Assembly: GCA_018658605.1 (NCBI GenBank) | Contig: JABHUV010000163.1 | Span: 1 to 10,872, forward strand | DNA: 10,872 nt | Direction: 5' to 3' | Source: Planctomycetaceae bacterium | GTDB taxonomy: Bacteria > Planctomycetota > Planctomycetia > Pirellulales > Pirellulaceae | Part shown: positions 7,572-10,872 of the stretch, in pieces | Layout: each line of letters opens with the position of its first letter | Position numbering within the stretch: the stretch's first letter is position 1 | Notes under the pieces: generated by a model | What the model saw: the letters and a program-made list of their open reading frames with translations, nothing else | What the model was told of the DNA's origin: nothing | The model's database searches: none | Made by a program: the position numbers and the translations under genes

Positions 7572-7634
7572 TCCCGACCACATCGCAGGGGGTCTTAAGG
7601 ACGCCCAACCGCAAACCAATCCTAATTGATTAAC

Positions 7635-9098
7635 ATGAACCATAGCATCCATCAAAGTGATCCTGCACTCGCGAGCGGAATGTCTCGGCGACGGTTATTA
7701 CAGCGCAGTGGGACTGGATTCGGGATGCTTGGATTAGCAAGCCTATTTGGTGACGCGGGTATGCTCAGTGGCCAGCAACGCAAGGAATCGGTCAAAACGC
7801 CATTGTCACCCAAGAAACCGCACTTTCCGGCGAAGGCCAAGCACGTCATCCACATTTTTTGTAACGGCGGTCCGTCTCATGTCGACACGTTTGACCCGAA
7901 GCCGGAGTTAACCAAACACGGCGGAAAACCGTTGCCTTATAGCAACCTACGCACCGAACGAAAAACGGGAGTTTGCTTCCCTTCACCTTTTAAATTCAAA
8001 CGATACGGTGAAAGCGGCATTGAAGTCAGTGAGATATTCGAAAAAACCGCGGCGCACATCGACGATATCTGTGTGGTGCGCAGTATGCATGCGGATGTCC
8101 CCAATCATGAACCGTCATTATTGCTAATGAATTGCGGGGAATCCATTTTAGCACGGCCCAGTGTTGGCTCTTGGATCACCTACGGGTTAGGAACAGAAAA
8201 CCAGAATTTACCTGGATTCATCGCGATGTCTCCTAAAGGGTATCCCATCAAAGGCGCCCAAAACTGGCAGTCCGCATTTTTACCTGGGATTTACCAAGGC
8301 ACGTTTATTGATAGCCAACATCGCAATGTCGACAAACTAATTCAAAACATCCAAAACAAATCTATCAACCTTAAAGACCAGCGCCGACAACTCGACGCCT
8401 TGCGAGCCCTGAACAAATTGCACTTGGAACAACGTGGCGAAGATGCAGAGCTAGATGCACGCATCGAGAATTATGAATTAGCATATCGCATGCAAATGGA
8501 AGCCAGCGATGTCTTTGATGTGTCCGATGAACCGTCTCACGTTTTATATGATTACGGCCCCGGCCATCCCGCTCGTCAGATGTTGATCGCCCGTCGACTT
8601 GTCCAACGCGGAGTACGATATGTACAACTTTGGCACGGACAAGGCCAACCCTGGGACAATCATGATGACATCGAAAAGAACCATCGGCGTTTAGCAGGAG
8701 AGCAAGACCGCGCGATCGCTGCTTTGTTGTCCGATTTAAAGCGGCTTGGCTTGTTTGAAGAAACATTGATCATTTGGGGTGGCGAGTTCGGGCGAACTCC
8801 AACCGTCGAATTGCCACAAGCAGGTGCCAACCAAGGACGCATTAATGGCCGTGACCACAATCACTGGGGCTTCAGTATGTGGCTTGCCGGTGGTGGTATT
8901 CAGGGAGGCCAGGTCTATGGTGGAACCGATGATTTTGGTTTTCGAGCAGAAGAAAAACCAGTACACGTACACGACTTGCACGCCACAATGATGCATCTGT
9001 TGGGGTTTGATCACAAACAACTAACATACCGCTACGCGGGCCGAGATTATCGACTCACCGATGTTCACGGTGAAGTAAAAACAGATTGGTTAACATAA
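7635..9098 (+). CDS. DUF1501 domain-containing protein, Tat-exported
   Basis: Planctomycete-type DUF1501 protein (487 aa), exported and of unknown biochemical role; the family is considered distantly related to the alkaline phosphatase/sulfatase fold. A twin-arginine signal S-R-R-R-L-L-Q at residues 17-23 is followed by a Gly/Leu hydrophobic stretch (GTGFGMLGLASLF). Family motifs in order: HIFCNGGPSHVDTFDPKP (about 73-90), GVCFPSPFKF, VRSMHADVPNHEPS, LPGFIAMSP, YVQLWHG..WDNHDD, GGEFGRTP (382-389), GRDHNHWGFSMWLAGGG (from 405) and VHDLHATMMHLLGFD near the end. Length is normal and no key motif is missing. ATG 7635 keeps a typical short leader before the Tat motif; TTG 7626 would add three residues and ATG 7680 would leave only one residue before the arginines. 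It normally pairs with an upstream same-strand PSD1 gene; here the upstream gene is an oxidoreductase and the PSD1-type gene is convergent. Confidence 0.94.
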   Translation: MNHSIHQSDPALASGMSRRRLLQRSGTGFGMLGLASLFGDAGMLSGQQRKESVKTPLSPKKPHFPAKAKHVIHIFCNGGPSHVDTFDPKPELTKHGGKPLPYSNLRTERKTGVCFPSPFKFKRYGESGIEVSEIFEKTAAHIDDICVVRSMHADVPNHEPSLLLMNCGESILARPSVGSWITYGLGTENQNLPGFIAMSPKGYPIKGAQNWQSAFLPGIYQGTFIDSQHRNVDKLIQNIQNKSINLKDQRRQLDALRALNKLHLEQRGEDAELDARIENYELAYRMQMEASDVFDVSDEPSHVLYDYGPGHPARQMLIARRLVQRGVRYVQLWHGQGQPWDNHDDIEKNHRRLAGEQDRAIAALLSDLKRLGLFEETLIIWGGEFGRTPTVELPQAGANQGRINGRDHNHWGFSMWLAGGGIQGGQVYGGTDDFGFRAEEKPVHVHDLHATMMHLLGFDHKQLTYRYAGRDYRLTDVHGEVKTDWLT

Positions 9099-9135
9099 TC
9101 ACCAAATATAAAATCGATGATGCTGCTGAGAGACT

Positions 9136-10872
9136 CTAATCGCGGTAATTAAATTCATTGGTCATCAACAACAACTGTACCAACTGCTGCCAAACTTCAC
9201 GGCTATCTTGGTTAGACGCTTCAGCATGTTCAACAAACTGACGGCTTACCTCTAGTTCTGCCTCGCTGGGCAACCGCTGGAAAAACTGTTGGTACAAGTA
9301 TTCTATGCGGTCAGTTTTGGCAATCGATTGGAATGCACCACTCGCCACAAACCGCTGGACGCGTTGCAACACAGCAGGCGAATTCATCATAAACAACGCT
9401 TGTTGAGGGACCGTCGTATTGGTTCGCTGCGCGTTATGCTGATCTGGGTTCGGAAAATCAAACACTCGCAGTAAATTCGGTAAATCTTGGCGATCAATAA
9501 ATGTATACACCGCTCGCCGGCGGATTGAGGTCGAATTCGTTAAATCCTCAGACAAACCACCCATCTTTAAATCTAACTCACCAAGGACCGCTAGCATCGA
9601 GTCACGCTGAATTTCATATTCCAATCGTTGCCGATTCATACGCCAATACAATCCGTTTTCCGGATCAATTTCATTGGCCGCTGAACGATAATCTGAGGAC
9701 TGCCTATACGTAGCAGACAATACAATTTCTCGGTGAATTGCTTTCATCGACCACTGCTGATCTAACAATAAATTGGCCAAGTAATCCATCACAGCCAACT
9801 GGATAGGTTCTGGACACCGTACACCAAAGTCACTTGGAGTTACCACCATCGATGAACCAAAGTGATGCATCCACAGCCGATTCACTAGTACTCGACGGGT
9901 GAGTGGATTATTGGGCGAGGATAAATCTTGAGCAAGTTCGAGACGACCACTACCATTTTTGTATGGTTCGCGTTCCGGCCCGGTCAGCACATATAAAAAC
10001 TGTCTGGGAACCGCGTCGCCTTTACGACCCGCTTGCCCACGAATGAACACTCGAGGGTCATAGGGATTCGGATTTTCCTGAAGAACCATAGCTCGCGGTG
10101 GGTTACCTGGTGAAAATGCTCTATGTTTATCAATCTTACTAACCAATGGTGCGCGTTTGTTGGTGTCGTCACGATTATAAAACTGCGTGACATTTTGCAA
10201 CGTTACATCCGTGGGCGTGCCTGTGTCAGCAACCAGTTGATACACTTGCTGTTGTGCCGCCGTTAATTTTTCTCCCACTGACGTTGCTTGCTGATGCAAC
10301 TCCTGTAATAAATCTCCATAAAGGCGAGCGAGTTGAATTTTATTTGACACAGATCTGTCGATAAACCGCTGTTTAATAACAGGATTTATTTGTCCCGTTT
10401 CTGTACCCTCTTCCAGTTCGGTAATCTTTTGCTTGACCACCATCGCTGCAGCAGCAAACTCTTTGTCGCCCACCGTTGCCAAGGCCTTCAGGACCCCGAG
10501 CACAGGATGATCCAATTGTGCTCGTTCCACTAACCACGCACGCCATGCTTTAATCTGACCTTGGCGGATATGAATCGATTCTACCGTAAGAAAATCCAAC
10601 CCTTTTATTTGTTCATCATTCGGATTTCCCACTGCCCTGACCCAATATTCGGTTAGTTGATTGCGAAATGTTTTGCGAAATTCAGCGGCGCGACCTCGAT
10701 CGTAATTATCGATCTCGGCCTGAATTTTGGCCAATTCTTTACTAAATTGAGCAAAGCCAATGGTGTCTTCTTCGCTCTGAATCAATGGCAATTCCGCGGG
10801 TTTGTTTGAACTAGCAAACACTCCGAAAAGTGAATAATAATCTTCCGTTGCTACCGCATCGTACTTGTGGTC
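9136..10872 (-). CDS. PSD1-type DUF1549/DUF1553 protein, C-terminal part (5' end outside window)
   Basis: Partial gene, 578 residues visible, with the reading frame open to the right edge. A GTG at 10819-10821 could be taken as a start, but the frame upstream of it encodes DHKYDAVATEDYYSLFGVF. This is the end of the DUF1549 signature that normally reads CxxCHDHKFDPIPTxDYYxLxGVF, so the true start lies beyond the window. The missing part should carry a signal peptide, a planctomycete cytochrome c (PSCyt1) module and the rest of DUF1549. After a helical, Gln/Glu/Lys-rich linker come PRVFIRGQAGRKGDAVPRQFL (near visible residue 274) and DUF1553 (about 322-578): NRLWMHHFG, TPSDFGVRCPEP, AIHREIVLSATYRQSS, NRQRLEYEIQRD, RRAVYTFIDRQDLP, FDFPNPDQ and the end motif NEFNYRD. 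The family is exported and of unknown activity. It usually precedes a DUF1501 gene on the same strand; here the two converge 37 nt apart. Confidence 0.93.
   Translation of the reverse strand, partial: DHKYDAVATEDYYSLFGVFASSNKPAELPLIQSEEDTIGFAQFSKELAKIQAEIDNYDRGRAAEFRKTFRNQLTEYWVRAVGNPNDEQIKGLDFLTVESIHIRQGQIKAWRAWLVERAQLDHPVLGVLKALATVGDKEFAAAAMVVKQKITELEEGTETGQINPVIKQRFIDRSVSNKIQLARLYGDLLQELHQQATSVGEKLTAAQQQVYQLVADTGTPTDVTLQNVTQFYNRDDTNKRAPLVSKIDKHRAFSPGNPPRAMVLQENPNPYDPRVFIRGQAGRKGDAVPRQFLYVLTGPEREPYKNGSGRLELAQDLSSPNNPLTRRVLVNRLWMHHFGSSMVVTPSDFGVRCPEPIQLAVMDYLANLLLDQQWSMKAIHREIVLSATYRQSSDYRSAANEIDPENGLYWRMNRQRLEYEIQRDSMLAVLGELDLKMGGLSEDLTNSTSIRRRAVYTFIDRQDLPNLLRVFDFPNPDQHNAQRTNTTVPQQALFMMNSPAVLQRVQRFVASGAFQSIAKTDRIEYLYQQFFQRLPSEAELEVSRQFVEHAEASNQDSREVWQQLVQLLLMTNEFNYRD

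Noticed and set aside
6489..7620. AACCAAT heptamer before both + strand genes (6489, 6523, 7614), as a possible repeated regulatory box.
   Set aside because: The same heptamer also occurs inside coding regions (for example near 1768, 2506, 6848 and 10141), so it is not specific to intergenic DNA.
7230..7655. 141-codon open frame on the - strand across the end of the oxidoreductase gene and the following gap.
   Set aside because: The sense strand carries a full-length recognised enzyme; the antisense product has no recognisable motif and a Cys/Arg/Trp-rich composition typical of shadow frames.
8371..8766. 131-codon - strand open frame inside the DUF1501 gene.
   Set aside because: It lies wholly within conserved DUF1501 coding sequence and shows no domain or credible start signal.

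Overview
The window looks like a chromosomal segment of a Planctomycetota bacterium, most likely of the Pirellulaceae/Planctomycetaceae type. The evidence is the family content: a DUF1501 Tat-exported protein, a DUF1549/DUF1553 (PSD1-type) protein, a DUF1571 protein, and a CRTAC1-like FG-GAP/UnbV lipoprotein beside a TPR lipoprotein. This combination is characteristic of that phylum. Base composition looks intermediate by eye (not computed). Gene starts mostly lack clear Shine-Dalgarno sequences, with two notable exceptions.

Layout: eight protein genes in four alternating transcription units. (1) 34-3463, + strand: a CRTAC1-type lipoprotein overlaps by 11 nt a TPR lipoprotein that starts at a TTG codon behind a strong Shine-Dalgarno. 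(2) 6312-3494, - strand: a tight three-gene unit in the order DUF1571 membrane-anchored protein, FIST-domain protein, small exported protein with a C-terminal Cys-rich (YHS/TRASH-like) metal-site motif. (3) 6552-9098, + strand: a Gfo/Idh/MocA NAD(P)-dependent oxidoreductase, then a DUF1501 protein. (4) 10872-9136, - strand: the C-terminal part of a PSD1-type DUF1549/DUF1553 protein that runs off the right edge. Units 1/2 and 3/4 meet tail to tail with gaps of only 30 and 37 nt. Units 2 and 3 diverge from a shared control region (6313-6551).

Functionally the genes are mostly envelope or exported proteins. The CRTAC1/TPR pair probably forms a surface or periplasmic lipoprotein couple. DUF1501 and PSD1 proteins are normally co-transcribed partners of unknown biochemical role in planctomycetes, and here they are split into convergent units. 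The FIST protein is a likely cytosolic small-ligand sensor. Its co-transcription with an anchored DUF1571 protein and an exported Cys-motif protein is the least explained arrangement in the window and the best candidate for an undescribed module.

I saw no rRNA, tRNA, CRISPR array, insertion sequence, phage gene or convincing factor-independent terminator. No intergenic stretch exceeds 300 bases.
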